DNA from: Dehalococcoidales bacterium
Lineage (GTDB): Bacteria; Chloroflexota; Dehalococcoidia; Dehalococcoidales; JAQTRN01
Length of the DNA stretch: 7,506 nt
NCBI GenBank assembly: GCA_028711795.1
Contig: JAQTRN010000042.1
Coordinates: 1-7,506, forward strand
Direction: 5' to 3'
Shown here: positions 1 through 6,086 of the stretch, piece by piece
How the letters are laid out: each line of letters opens with the position of its first letter
Position numbering within the stretch: the stretch's first letter is position 1
The notes under the pieces: model-generated
What the model was told of the DNA's origin: nothing
The model's database searches: none
What the model saw: the letters and a program-made list of their open reading frames with translations, nothing else
Made by a program: the position numbers and the translations under genes

Positions 1-1
1 A

Positions 2-676
2 AATAAGACTACCCGGCTAGCCAAGAGAGTGCGTGTCGGCGATAAGGACGCCATCCGCGAGGCCACCGACTGCGAAAAGGTATATTCCGCCATCCAGCAG
101 GGCATTCCCGCCCGCCGCCAGGCCCTGACTGCTCCGGAAATGGCCAGTATCCGCGAATGTAACTTGATGTCGCTCAAGCCGGTACTCTATGTCGCCAACA
201 TCAAGTCGGTGGCAGACGCCACTAACCGCCATGTGACGGCATTAAAACAGATCGCCCAGAACGAAGGCACCGAAATGATCACCGTCTGCGGGCGGGATGA
301 AGCCGATATCAGCCAACTCGATCCGGGGGAACAGCCGGCCTTCCTGCGAGAGCTGGGGCTGGAAGAGTCCTCCATGGAGCGACTCCTCCAGGCCGCTTAC
401 CGTATGCTGGGACTGGTCAGCTTCTTCACCACCGGGGAGGATGAAGTGCGCGCCTGGACTTGCCAGAAAGATGACAAAGCGCCGGTAGCCGCGGGCAAGA
501 TTCACACCGATATGGAGAAGGGCTTTATCCGCATGGAGGTAGTCCGGTACGAAGACCTGATTGAACTGGGTAGCGAAGCCGCCGTGGCTAAGGCCGGCCG
601 CCAGCACATCGAAAGCCGTGAATACGAGGTACAGGACGGCGACACGGTCAAAGTGCTTTTCAACGGCAAGGGGTAA
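2..676 (+). CDS. ychF: YchF/OLA1-type ATP/GTP-binding protein, 3' part (5' end outside window)
   Basis: The frame is open from base 2 to the TAA at 674-676, giving 224 residues of the C-terminal part of YchF, a cytosolic P-loop NTPase of the TRAFAC/Obg-related class that binds ribosomes and is linked to translation and stress control. The P-loop part of the G domain lies upstream of the window. What is visible is the helical coiled-coil insert (GDKDAIREATDCEKV), then the G4-like segment LKPVLYVANI (usually NKPxxY; here the Asn is Leu, as is usual in this family, which explains its ATP preference). The C-terminal TGS-like domain follows, with LVSFFTTGEDEVRAWT, FIRMEVVRYEDL and the terminal DGDTVKVLFNGKG. 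The end is the normal family C-terminus, so only the 5' side is missing. A GTG at 29 is an internal codon, not the start. No terminator is evident after the stop. Identification is firm by motif recognition. Confidence 0.95.
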   Translation, partial: NKTTRLAKRVRVGDKDAIREATDCEKVYSAIQQGIPARRQALTAPEMASIRECNLMSLKPVLYVANIKSVADATNRHVTALKQIAQNEGTEMITVCGRDEADISQLDPGEQPAFLRELGLEESSMERLLQAAYRMLGLVSFFTTGEDEVRAWTCQKDDKAPVAAGKIHTDMEKGFIRMEVVRYEDLIELGSEAAVAKAGRQHIESREYEVQDGDTVKVLFNGKG

Positions 677-725
677 GCTACAACCTCACCTATCTGTCAC
701 AAGCTAGTACCAGCCACCGGTAATT

Positions 726-754
726 TTGACACATGACCCAATGTTGTCTATCAT
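726..754 (+). promoter_or_regulatory. Sigma70-type promoter of the GIDE-LemA gene
   Basis: There is a perfect -35 TTGACA (726-731), a 17-base spacer and a -10 TATCAT (749-754, five of six consensus bases). Transcription should start near 761, giving a leader of about 98 nt before the start codon at 859. This makes the GIDE-LemA gene a separate transcription unit from ychF. Confidence 0.7.
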
Positions 755-792
755 AGTGCCGGGTCAGAAAGTAGAAGTAAAAGTAACAGAAA

Positions 793-834
793 GCAGCGGA
801 CGCGACCTGCTGCCTCTTGCGCAAGGGCGCAGGT
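793..834 (+). promoter_or_regulatory. Leader hairpin(s) upstream of the GIDE-LemA start
   Basis: ACCTGC (805-810), GCC (812-814) and CTT (816-818) pair with AAG (823-825), GGC (826-828) and GCAGGT (829-834). The result is a 12-bp stem with two single-T bulges and a GCGC loop, ending 10 nt before the Shine-Dalgarno. A competing stem is possible: GCAGCGG (793-799) with 807-813, seven pairs including one G-U. The two share bases 807-813 and exclude each other. No U-tract follows, so this is not a normal terminator. A regulatory role is inference. Confidence 0.35.
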
Positions 835-858
835 TGACATTTCTGGAGGATGGCGAAA

Positions 859-2166
859 ATGTCCCCCGGTACCTTGTCTATTATCATCGGTAGTCTGGGT
901 GCCCTTGGCTGTCTGATCGGCGCATTCCATTATATACGGCGCAAACGACTTATCGATGACCTGCCGACTTCGAAAACACAGGGGGTATTCATCGGGCTAA
1001 CCGAACTGAAGGGCACCGCGGAAAGCGAGTCGCCGCTGGCCAGCTACCTGGCCGGGACCCGCTGTTTGCAGTACCTCTGGCAGGTCGAAGAACACTGGTC
1101 CCGAACCGTCCACGAAACATACACGGACGCTCAGGGCCGGACCCAGAGCCGTACCCGCACCGAGAGCGGCTGGTCTCGGGTAGCCAGCGGCGGCCAGGCC
1201 ATACCCTTTTATCTGCAAGACGATACCGGCGTCATCCGTATCTTGCCGGAAGGAGCTACCATCCATGGTGTCGTCACCTTCGACGAGACCTGCGGCCGGA
1301 ACGATGCCCTGTATTTCGGGAAAGGGCCGGCCAACGAGGTAGCTAACTCCACTCACCACCGCCGCTTTCGTGAGACCGCCATACCCCTTCACGCCATATT
1401 ATACGTGATGGGACAGGCGCGCCAGCGGGAGGATGTTGTCGCCGCCGAGATAGCCGATGACAAAAACGCACCGATGTTCATGATTTCTACCCACACCGAG
1501 AAGCAAATCAGCTCCGGTTATGGCCTCTGGTCCTGGTTCTGGCTGATTTTGGGTCTGATTTTCGTTATTGGCGGCGTAGTGGTGTGGAACATACTGGGAC
1601 GTTTCCCGGCACCCTGGCAACCATACACGGCTGCCGCCGGTGGTTTTCTGGTAGTATGCGCTATTGGCTGGGTCTGGACTGTTTATAATAGTCTCGTCAG
1701 TCTCCACCACCGGGTGGAACAGGCCTGGTCACAGGTGGAAGTCCAGCTCAAGCGGCGTAATGACCTCATTCCCAATCTGGTCCAGACTGTGGCCGGATAC
1801 CGCACCCATGAGAGTGAGGTGCAGCAACTGCTGGCGGAACTGCGCGGGCAAATGATAGCCACACCGCCCGGAGTGGCCGGCCCTGATTTCAAAGGATTGG
1901 CGCCGTCACTCCAGGTCGTCATTGAGCGTTATCCGGACCTGAAAGCCAACGAGCTGTTTCTGCGGCTCCAGCAGGCGCTCGTGGACACGGAGCAGCGCAT
2001 CGCCCTGGCGCGTGACTACTACAATGAGGTGGCGACGTTCCACAACACCCGGCTCGATATTATTCCCGACCGGTTCGTGGCCGCCATGGGCCGGCTCCAG
2101 CCACAAACCCTGATGAGCGCCGCCGATTTCGAACGCGCCCCGGTCCGTGTGCAACTGGTATCCTGA
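859..2166 (+). CDS. GIDE domain-LemA fusion membrane protein
   Basis: I do not know the cellular function. The protein has 435 residues if translation starts at ATG 859. GGAGG (845-849) abuts the earlier in-frame ATG at 850 but sits 9 nt before ATG 859, so 859 is preferred. In order: an N-terminal membrane helix (about 6-26); a GIDE-like region (about 42-217), recognised by AIPLHAILYVMGQA and by FMISTHTEKQ, which resembles the family's 'IS..sE' strand; two more membrane helices (about 223-246 and 258-277); and a LemA domain (277-435) with the hallmarks LKRRNDLIPNL (297-307) and YPDLKAN (358-364). GIDE is the membrane-domain module also present in the mitochondrial E3 ligase MUL1, but no RING finger is present here. 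LemA proteins are membrane-anchored helical bundles of unclear role, sometimes next to HtpX or TPM proteins; none is seen here. The LemA bundle looks slightly shortened between the first two helices. Confidence 0.9.
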   Translation: MSPGTLSIIIGSLGALGCLIGAFHYIRRKRLIDDLPTSKTQGVFIGLTELKGTAESESPLASYLAGTRCLQYLWQVEEHWSRTVHETYTDAQGRTQSRTRTESGWSRVASGGQAIPFYLQDDTGVIRILPEGATIHGVVTFDETCGRNDALYFGKGPANEVANSTHHRRFRETAIPLHAILYVMGQARQREDVVAAEIADDKNAPMFMISTHTEKQISSGYGLWSWFWLILGLIFVIGGVVVWNILGRFPAPWQPYTAAAGGFLVVCAIGWVWTVYNSLVSLHHRVEQAWSQVEVQLKRRNDLIPNLVQTVAGYRTHESEVQQLLAELRGQMIATPPGVAGPDFKGLAPSLQVVIERYPDLKANELFLRLQQALVDTEQRIALARDYYNEVATFHNTRLDIIPDRFVAAMGRLQPQTLMSAADFERAPVRVQLVS

Positions 2167-2187
2167 TTTCACATTGGCCACTTGCTC

Positions 2188-2203
2188 AGATTGCAGGCAA
2201 TCT
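2188..2203 (+). other. Small hairpin between the GIDE-LemA and DUF3795 genes
   Basis: AGATTG (2188-2193) and CAATCT (2198-2203) form a perfect 6-bp stem with a CAGG loop. It lies 7 nt upstream of the AGAGG ribosome binding site (2211-2215) of the next gene. No T-tract follows, so it is a weak terminator candidate at best. It may only stabilise an mRNA end. Confidence 0.3.
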
Positions 2204-2222
2204 AAGGCAAAGAGGTAGCAAC

Positions 2223-3137
2223 ATGAAAGAGATTATCGCCCGTTGCGGCTTTATTTGCAGTCAATGCCCGGCGTACCGGGAAAATATCAGGGACGCCACT
2301 GACAGGCGGCGCGTTAGCGAAACTTGGAACAAATACTATGGACTCCGGATACACCCGAATGAAATTCGCTGTGATGGCTACCTGAAGCCAGACTCGGAAA
2401 AACCGGAACGGGTAACGAAAGAATGTCCTATCAGAGACTGCGTCCAACAAAAGAACCTGGAGAATTGCGCCCACTGCGGACAATACCCCTGTAGCCTACT
2501 GGAAAAGCAGTTGAGCAATGTCGAGAAAGTAGTCGAGAAACACCGGGACTCGGCCAGTACTGACGAATACCGGCGTTTCCTGCAGCCTTATAATGTACGG
2601 CAACTACTCAACAAGATAGCTCATTCGGTGGTAAAACAGCCTGTAGCCGATACCGCGACTCCGCTTAGCCCCATTGTAAAGCTAACCCGGGAGATGACAG
2701 TAGCCTTTATCCGGGTCAAAGGTCATTACAGTCAGATACCGACAGCTTTTGGCAGGCTTTACACCTGGATTGCGGACAGAGGCTACCGGCCGGTAGGCCC
2801 GGCGATGGCCGTCTACTATACCACCTCGGGGCAGGTGCCGGATGACGATCTCCAGTGGGAGCTGAGAAGCGAAGTTGCCGGCATGGTGGCTGAGACTGCT
2901 CCCGATGAGAACGGATTAGGTATCAGGCGGGTGGGCACAATCCAGACAGCGGCAATGCTGCACAAAGGGCCGTACGAGACGGTTAATAAGACCTATGAAA
3001 CTCTTACCCGCTGGATCAGACAGAATGGATACGAGATAGTTGGCCCATTTGAGGAATCATACTTCAATGACTTGGCGAATACCCCAAATGACGAATTACT
3101 TACCGAAATCAGATTCCCCATAAAGAAGACCAGTTAG
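2223..3137 (+). CDS. DUF3795 (Cys-rich) and GyrI-like effector-binding fusion protein
   Basis: A 304-residue protein starting at ATG 2223, with AGAGG (2211-2215) 7 nt upstream. Residues 1-95 match the DUF3795 pattern, a presumed zinc- or iron-binding module. Cysteines are C8, C12, C15, then C50, C68, C73, and C82, C85, C90 (CAHCGQYPC). The usual 'CxGC' is CDGY at 50-53, so one ligand-type Cys is Tyr. After a charged linker (about 96-150), residues 151-303 look like a GyrI-like small-molecule-binding domain (VKLTREMTVAFIRVKGHYSQ; WIADRGYRPVGPAMAVYY; GPYETVNKTYETLTRWI; GPFEESYFND). GyrI-like domains bind amphipathic or cationic ligands, alone or behind MerR/AraC DNA-binding domains. No DNA-binding domain is seen, so a ligand sensor, sequestering protein or small-molecule hydrolase is more likely than a repressor. 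It is probably cytosolic. It lies 56 nt after the GIDE-LemA stop and may be co-transcribed with it. Confidence 0.85.
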   Translation: MKEIIARCGFICSQCPAYRENIRDATDRRRVSETWNKYYGLRIHPNEIRCDGYLKPDSEKPERVTKECPIRDCVQQKNLENCAHCGQYPCSLLEKQLSNVEKVVEKHRDSASTDEYRRFLQPYNVRQLLNKIAHSVVKQPVADTATPLSPIVKLTREMTVAFIRVKGHYSQIPTAFGRLYTWIADRGYRPVGPAMAVYYTTSGQVPDDDLQWELRSEVAGMVAETAPDENGLGIRRVGTIQTAAMLHKGPYETVNKTYETLTRWIRQNGYEIVGPFEESYFNDLANTPNDELLTEIRFPIKKTS

Positions 3138-3153
3138 CGTTTGCAGGTACAAT

Positions 3154-3176
3154 GGGACATCAATACGTAGAACTTT
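3154..3176 (+). repeat. Interspersed 23-bp repeat, copy 1
   Basis: Copy 1 starts 17 nt after the stop of the DUF3795-GyrI gene. It shares 21 of 23 bases with 4781-4803, with the same order GGGA, ATCAATA, GTAGAACTTT; the two differences are C versus G at 3158 and 3166. Weaker similarity (GTTCA, TGG, GACT, AAAT in order) may continue to about 3214. Its nature is unknown. Confidence 0.6.
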
Positions 3177-3234
3177 CGAATAAGCTGGTTCAGATGGATT
3201 GGTGACTCTAAAATGGTGTCTTTGGGAAAGAGTA

Positions 3235-3240
3235 TATAAT
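3235..3240 (+). promoter_or_regulatory. Candidate -10 element for the QueG-like gene
   Basis: A perfect TATAAT lies in the intergenic region with no convincing -35 at 16-18 bp and no TGn extension. If used, transcription would start near 3247, so the mRNA would carry the whole repeat/hairpin at 3266-3322. The weak -35 would suit an activator-dependent promoter. TCTTTGGGAAAGA (3219-3231), a small dyad, sits where the spacer would be. Confidence 0.4.
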
Positions 3241-3265
3241 ACTACCCGACTACACCAGACTTTAA

Positions 3266-3322
3266 GATACCTGACTCCGAAAAGATATCTGATCCGTCAT
3301 TTACAAAAGGAGGTCAGGTGTC
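3266..3322 (+). promoter_or_regulatory. Repeat array / hairpin covering the Shine-Dalgarno and GTG start
   Basis: GATACCTGACTCC (3266-3278) pairs with 3309-3322 (GGAGGTCAGGTGTC) over 13 base pairs, 12 Watson-Crick and one G-U, with only G3312 bulged. The paired strand holds the whole GGAGG and the GTG start at 3318. A second upstream copy, GATATCTGATCC (3284-3295), could pair with the same target, more weakly. So three related copies exist, two direct and one inverted. Either an RNA structure that blocks translation or a protein operator array would fit; the sequence alone does not decide. Confidence 0.5.
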
Positions 3323-4154
3323 ATTAATCTTGAGCCAGCACATTAGGTTGCGCATGCCAATAGTTCCTGTTAGAATGGGCGGACTCCTGGGTGGCAATGC
3401 CGCCTGTGGAATCAAGGAGGCTTGGAGTAGTTCCTTCGTGAGAAGAAATAGTGGTCTCAGGCGCACTCTAGAGGTCGTCACTCATCGGAATGGCGGTGAT
3501 CTGTTCGGAGTGGCAGACCTCCGACCGATGGCCCAATCTGTTCCTGAAGACAACGCGCTAGCCAAATTTCCTAAAGCTATCTCCGTTGGCATACGTCTAT
3601 CTGACGCAATTGTTGATCAGCATAGCCCTCACGAGGCAATCGAAAGTAGCCTTTACTGGCATCACGTGTACCGCGTGGTCAGCCCGGCGCTCGATTTTCT
3701 CGCTCAGGGAATTCAGCGCGAACTGCAATCGAACGGTTACCAAGCTTTTCCGGTACCTGCCAGCATGCCCTACAACAGGGAAACACTGAAGGGGGTGTTC
3801 TCACACAAGCTGGCCGCACACCTGGCTGGATTGGGCTGGATCGGCAAAAGCTGTCTACTGATAACCCCCGATTTTGGTCCTCGCGTTCGCCTGGTAACGG
3901 TGCTCACTGACGCACCCCTGGAGACGGGGGTTCCACTTGACAGAGAGTGTGGCAAGTGCCAGGCCTGTATTGTTGCCTGCCCTGTTCGAGCCTTCAGTGG
4001 GACCGAGTTTCAGCCTGCTGACCCTGTGGAAGCGCGATTCGACAGACAGGCGTGCTCCGTATACCGACGTACACACCCTTGCGGCGTATGTGTGGCCAAA
4101 TGCCCAATTGGACGCCATATCCAACAGGCAACCTCGAGCAATATTCAACGTTGA
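3318..4154 (+). CDS. QueG-like protein with two [4Fe-4S] clusters
   Basis: A 278-residue protein if GTG 3318 is the start, backed by a strong AAAGGAGGT (3306-3314) but with only 4 nt between GGAGG and GTG. The family-like part begins near residue 45 (TLEVVTHRNGGDLFGVADLRPM). GTG 3438, with GGAG at 3424-3427 ten bases upstream, would give about 238 residues and a more typical N-terminus. Visible motifs are FSHKLAAHLAGLGWIGKSC (161-179), GPRVRLVTVLTD (187-198), the ferredoxin set C211-x2-C214-x2-C217-x3-C221-P, and C246 with C255-x2-C258-x3-C262-P, enough for two [4Fe-4S] clusters. QueG is the cobalamin-dependent epoxyqueuosine reductase of tRNA modification. Here the DSxPxxER stretch holding its catalytic Asp appears absent, and the HEAT-like C-terminus is missing. 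I therefore call it a QueG relative of unknown substrate, likely a cytosolic redox protein. Confidence 0.8.
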   Translation: MSLILSQHIRLRMPIVPVRMGGLLGGNAACGIKEAWSSSFVRRNSGLRRTLEVVTHRNGGDLFGVADLRPMAQSVPEDNALAKFPKAISVGIRLSDAIVDQHSPHEAIESSLYWHHVYRVVSPALDFLAQGIQRELQSNGYQAFPVPASMPYNRETLKGVFSHKLAAHLAGLGWIGKSCLLITPDFGPRVRLVTVLTDAPLETGVPLDRECGKCQACIVACPVRAFSGTEFQPADPVEARFDRQACSVYRRTHPCGVCVAKCPIGRHIQQATSSNIQR

Positions 4155-4232
4155 GGGTTTGAGCCAACGTCGGCAGCGGTGAGTTTCTGAACGCTTCGCG
4201 TCCGCCCACCGGCGGCCTGATGCAATTTGGGA

Positions 4233-4242
4233 GAGTTTCTGA
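4233..4242 (+). repeat. Second copy of a 10-bp direct repeat (first copy 4181-4190)
   Basis: GAGTTTCTGA occurs at 4181-4190 and again at 4233-4242, 52 bp apart, in the short gap before the GNAT start. Two GC-rich mini-hairpins lie between the copies (ACGC-TTC-GCGT at 4191-4201 and CCGCC-CACC-GGCGG at 4202-4215). It may be a slippage relic or chance. Confidence 0.35.
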
Positions 4243-4243
4243 T

Positions 4244-4756
4244 TTGATAGTAGTTCGCCCGGAAAAACCTGGGGACACAGATTCTATCCACCATGTCAAT
4301 AAACAGGCATTTGCCCGGGATAATGAGGCCACACTCGTAGACAAGCTTCGCAGCCATGGCGTCTTAACAGTATCGCTTGTTGCCCTTCAGAACAACGAGA
4401 TTGTGGGGCATATTGCGTTCAGTCCGGTGACAATCGAACCAGAACATTCAGGCTTCGCGGCAATAACTATGGCTCCTTTGGCAGTCCTTCCCGCTTATCA
4501 AAACAAAGGAGCCGGCTCGCAACTCGTTAGAGCCGGCCTCGAAGAATGCCGCCGTCTCGGATACGGGCTGGTCTTCCTGGTCGGTCATCCAGACTATTAT
4601 CCGCGCTTCGGATTCATTCCCGCGGGACCGAAAGGCTTTAAGTGCGAGTTTGAAGTCCCGGATAATGCCTGGATGGTGCTGGAACTACGAGAAGGTGCCT
4701 CAGCGGGGCGGCAAGGTACGGTAAGATTTCGCCCCGAGTTCAGGGAAGCTATTTAG
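4244..4756 (+). CDS. GNAT-family N-acetyltransferase (YhbS-like)
   Basis: A predicted cytosolic acetyl-CoA-dependent N-acetyltransferase; the acceptor is not predictable. I prefer the TTG at 4244 (170 residues). It has GGGAG (4229-4233) ten bases upstream and gives the usual family start MIVVRPEKPGD. ATG 4220 adds eight residues but lacks a good ribosome binding site. The GNAT fold is clear: an N-terminal strand/helix (residues 2-35), LVALQNNEIVGHIAFSPVTI (46-65), motif A with APLAVLPAYQ followed by Q86-x-x-G89-x-G91 for the acetyl-CoA pyrophosphate, then GHPDYYPRFGFIPAG (114-128), the typical motif B region of the YhbS group (COG3153). Length is normal. It sits about 90 nt after the QueG-like gene on the same strand, with no obvious promoter or terminator between, so co-transcription is possible. 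Confidence 0.9.
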   Translation: MIVVRPEKPGDTDSIHHVNKQAFARDNEATLVDKLRSHGVLTVSLVALQNNEIVGHIAFSPVTIEPEHSGFAAITMAPLAVLPAYQNKGAGSQLVRAGLEECRRLGYGLVFLVGHPDYYPRFGFIPAGPKGFKCEFEVPDNAWMVLELREGASAGRQGTVRFRPEFREAI

Positions 4757-4780
4757 AGATTCCCAGAGCAAAATGGAGCC

Positions 4781-4803
4781 GGGAGATCAATAGGTAGAAC
4801 TTT
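4781..4803 (+). repeat. Interspersed 23-bp repeat, copy 2
   Basis: Copy 2 starts 25 nt after the GNAT stop and matches 3154-3176 at 21 of 23 positions. Weaker similarity may continue to about 4835. Both copies sit just behind a plus-strand stop codon and in the same orientation. No transposase or flanking duplication is seen next to either. Confidence 0.6.
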
Positions 4804-4837
4804 TAAGTCACGTTCAAAATCCTGGAGACTGAAATCC

Positions 4838-5944
4838 CTACAGCTTCGTGTAAGTATCATATATCTTCTTGGTTAGTTCTTTTTCCCCTTTTTCAGTGAT
4901 TTTGAAATAATATTCAGAGTTGTAATAGTGGTTCATCATATACCTGTCACTGTGGGCTAAATCTTTTTTAAGATCTTTTAGAGTTACCTTTTGATAAGGG
5001 ATACTGTTAACATCATAGCTCCAAGAGAAACCCAATTTCACCAAATTTACCATCCCTTTCATGATAGTAACAGGGCTTGCTCCCGTGTCCCTCTTTGTCC
5101 ATGTATAAACCAGATATGAAGGCTCTGGCTCCCATACTTGCCATTCTAATATATGGTACTCAATGAAGCTAAGCAGCGGCCTTACATCTAAATTAGGGTC
5201 ATCTCTAGCTTCATCAATCTTCTTTTGTAGACTTTTCCTGTATCTTTCTACCTTAGAGAGCATCTCCCGACATTTCTTGATTCGACCGTCGACATACACC
5301 TTACGCTGGTCATGTTCTTCTGAAGACATTCTCGCCTTCATATTTTCGTAAGCTGAAAGCATCTGCCGGATATATCGATGATCACTGGCCATCTTGGTGA
5401 CGCTCTTAGTCCAGCGGCTCGCTATATTATGATAGATGAAATCGCCGATACTTCCCCAAATCCTATAGTCGTCTTGATTGTTAGCAGTAGCTTTCTGATA
5501 TAAAGAAATCACCTCCTCAATCGTTATCCCGGCTTTCATAAGATGGTAGTCCATACCCAATATTAAAAGCGAGCTGAGGTTAGCTGGTTCTATTTCTAAT
5601 ATTTTCCTGATTTCCTTGGCTGCCGCAATGGCATATTCTACGTCTCCATTTCCGTAAAGCATCATATATCGAGCCAGGCAATAACGGGGCGTCGGATTCC
5701 TTGGTTCCAAGTTAACAGCCTTCACCAAAAGCTCGAACATTTTTGCAATGTTCTTTTCCATCTTTTCTTCAATAGGACCCCAATCATCACCCCAATAGAT
5801 ACTATGTGCAGCTTTTAAAAGAATAGCAACATCATCAGGTTTCTCTTTAAGCAGAGTTAGATAGATTTCAGCAGCCTGCTCATACTTGCACCGCTTTTCT
5901 AACTCATCTGCCTTGTGGATCAATGTTTCTCTATCGTACGACAT
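4838..5944 (-). CDS. TPR protein with winged-helix-like C-terminus
   Basis: I do not recognise a named family. The 368-residue protein has no signal peptide or membrane helix, so it is probably cytosolic. Residues 7-40 form a clear TPR (KADELEKRCKYEQAAEIYLT...EKPDD). Less regular repeats follow at about 41-84 (ending AVNLEPRNP), 85-123 (ending ILEIEPANL) and 125-175, the second with a tryptophan-rich insertion. Residues 200-250 are charged and helical, possibly a coiled coil. The C-terminus (about 295-368) resembles a winged helix, with helix-rich VTLKDLKKDLAHSDRY and the wing YYFKITEKGEKELTKKIY, a pattern common in wHTH regulators. TPRs usually bind proteins, so a regulator or adaptor is my inference. 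No Shine-Dalgarno precedes ATG 5944; the promoter suggests a nearly leaderless mRNA. The gene is visibly AT-richer than its neighbours, runs opposite to them and ends facing the GNAT gene, which suggests acquired DNA. Confidence 0.8.
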   Translation of the reverse strand: MSYDRETLIHKADELEKRCKYEQAAEIYLTLLKEKPDDVAILLKAAHSIYWGDDWGPIEEKMEKNIAKMFELLVKAVNLEPRNPTPRYCLARYMMLYGNGDVEYAIAAAKEIRKILEIEPANLSSLLILGMDYHLMKAGITIEEVISLYQKATANNQDDYRIWGSIGDFIYHNIASRWTKSVTKMASDHRYIRQMLSAYENMKARMSSEEHDQRKVYVDGRIKKCREMLSKVERYRKSLQKKIDEARDDPNLDVRPLLSFIEYHILEWQVWEPEPSYLVYTWTKRDTGASPVTIMKGMVNLVKLGFSWSYDVNSIPYQKVTLKDLKKDLAHSDRYMMNHYYNSEYYFKITEKGEKELTKKIYDTYTKL

Positions 5945-5951
5945 TCTTGCA

Positions 5952-5967
5952 TGATGTTATATCATCA
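5952..5967. promoter_or_regulatory. Operator-like dyad over the -10
   Basis: TGATG (5952-5956) and CATCA (5963-5967) are inverted arms around a 6-bp AT centre, overlapping the TATAAC of the minus-strand promoter. A factor bound here would compete with RNA polymerase. Confidence 0.35.
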
Positions 5968-5983
5968 CTCAGGGATTTGTAAA
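5956..5983 (-). promoter_or_regulatory. Promoter of the TPR/winged-helix gene, near-leaderless
   Basis: On the minus strand, TTTACA (5983-5978) and TATAAC (5961-5956) are each one base off consensus and 16 bp apart. The start of transcription would be near 5949-5950, about 5 nt from the ATG at 5944. This fits the absence of a Shine-Dalgarno. Confidence 0.55.
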
Positions 5984-5985
5984 TG

Positions 5986-6002
5986 CTCATGGCTATCATG
6001 AG
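5986..6002. promoter_or_regulatory. Operator-like dyad upstream of the -35
   Basis: CTCATG (5986-5991) and CATGAG (5997-6002) are perfect 6-bp arms around GCTAT, two bases upstream (on the minus strand) of the TTTACA -35. It is placed well for a regulator of the TPR gene. Confidence 0.4.
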
Positions 6003-6086
6003 AATGTAATTTTCCATACTAGTCCTGTTCACTACTCGCTTAGAGAAGTTAATTCATTCCGACCCTTAATTAAAGATGATTAACGT

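Noticed and set aside
834..839. A second perfect TTGACA just before the GIDE-LemA gene
   Set aside because: It lies between the hairpin and the Shine-Dalgarno; a promoter from it would start inside the gene, and no -10 follows at 16-18 bp.
997..1392. Long open frame on the minus strand within the GIDE-LemA gene
   Set aside because: It overlaps a well-supported gene, has no ribosome binding site or recognisable domain, and is explained by GC-rich codon use on the other strand. The same holds for the other antisense frames in the window.
3318..4154. Naming the iron-sulfur protein queG
   Set aside because: The catalytic Asp motif and C-terminal domain of QueG are not visible, so the symbol would overstate the evidence.
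4202..4215. CCGCC-CACC-GGCGG hairpin as terminator of the QueG-like gene
   Set aside because: The stem is only 5 bp and no T-tract follows; GATGCAATTT comes next.
5983..6009. Eight-codon open frame (MLMAIMRM) in the divergent gap
   Set aside because: It has no Shine-Dalgarno and consists mostly of chance ATGs created by the CATG dyad.
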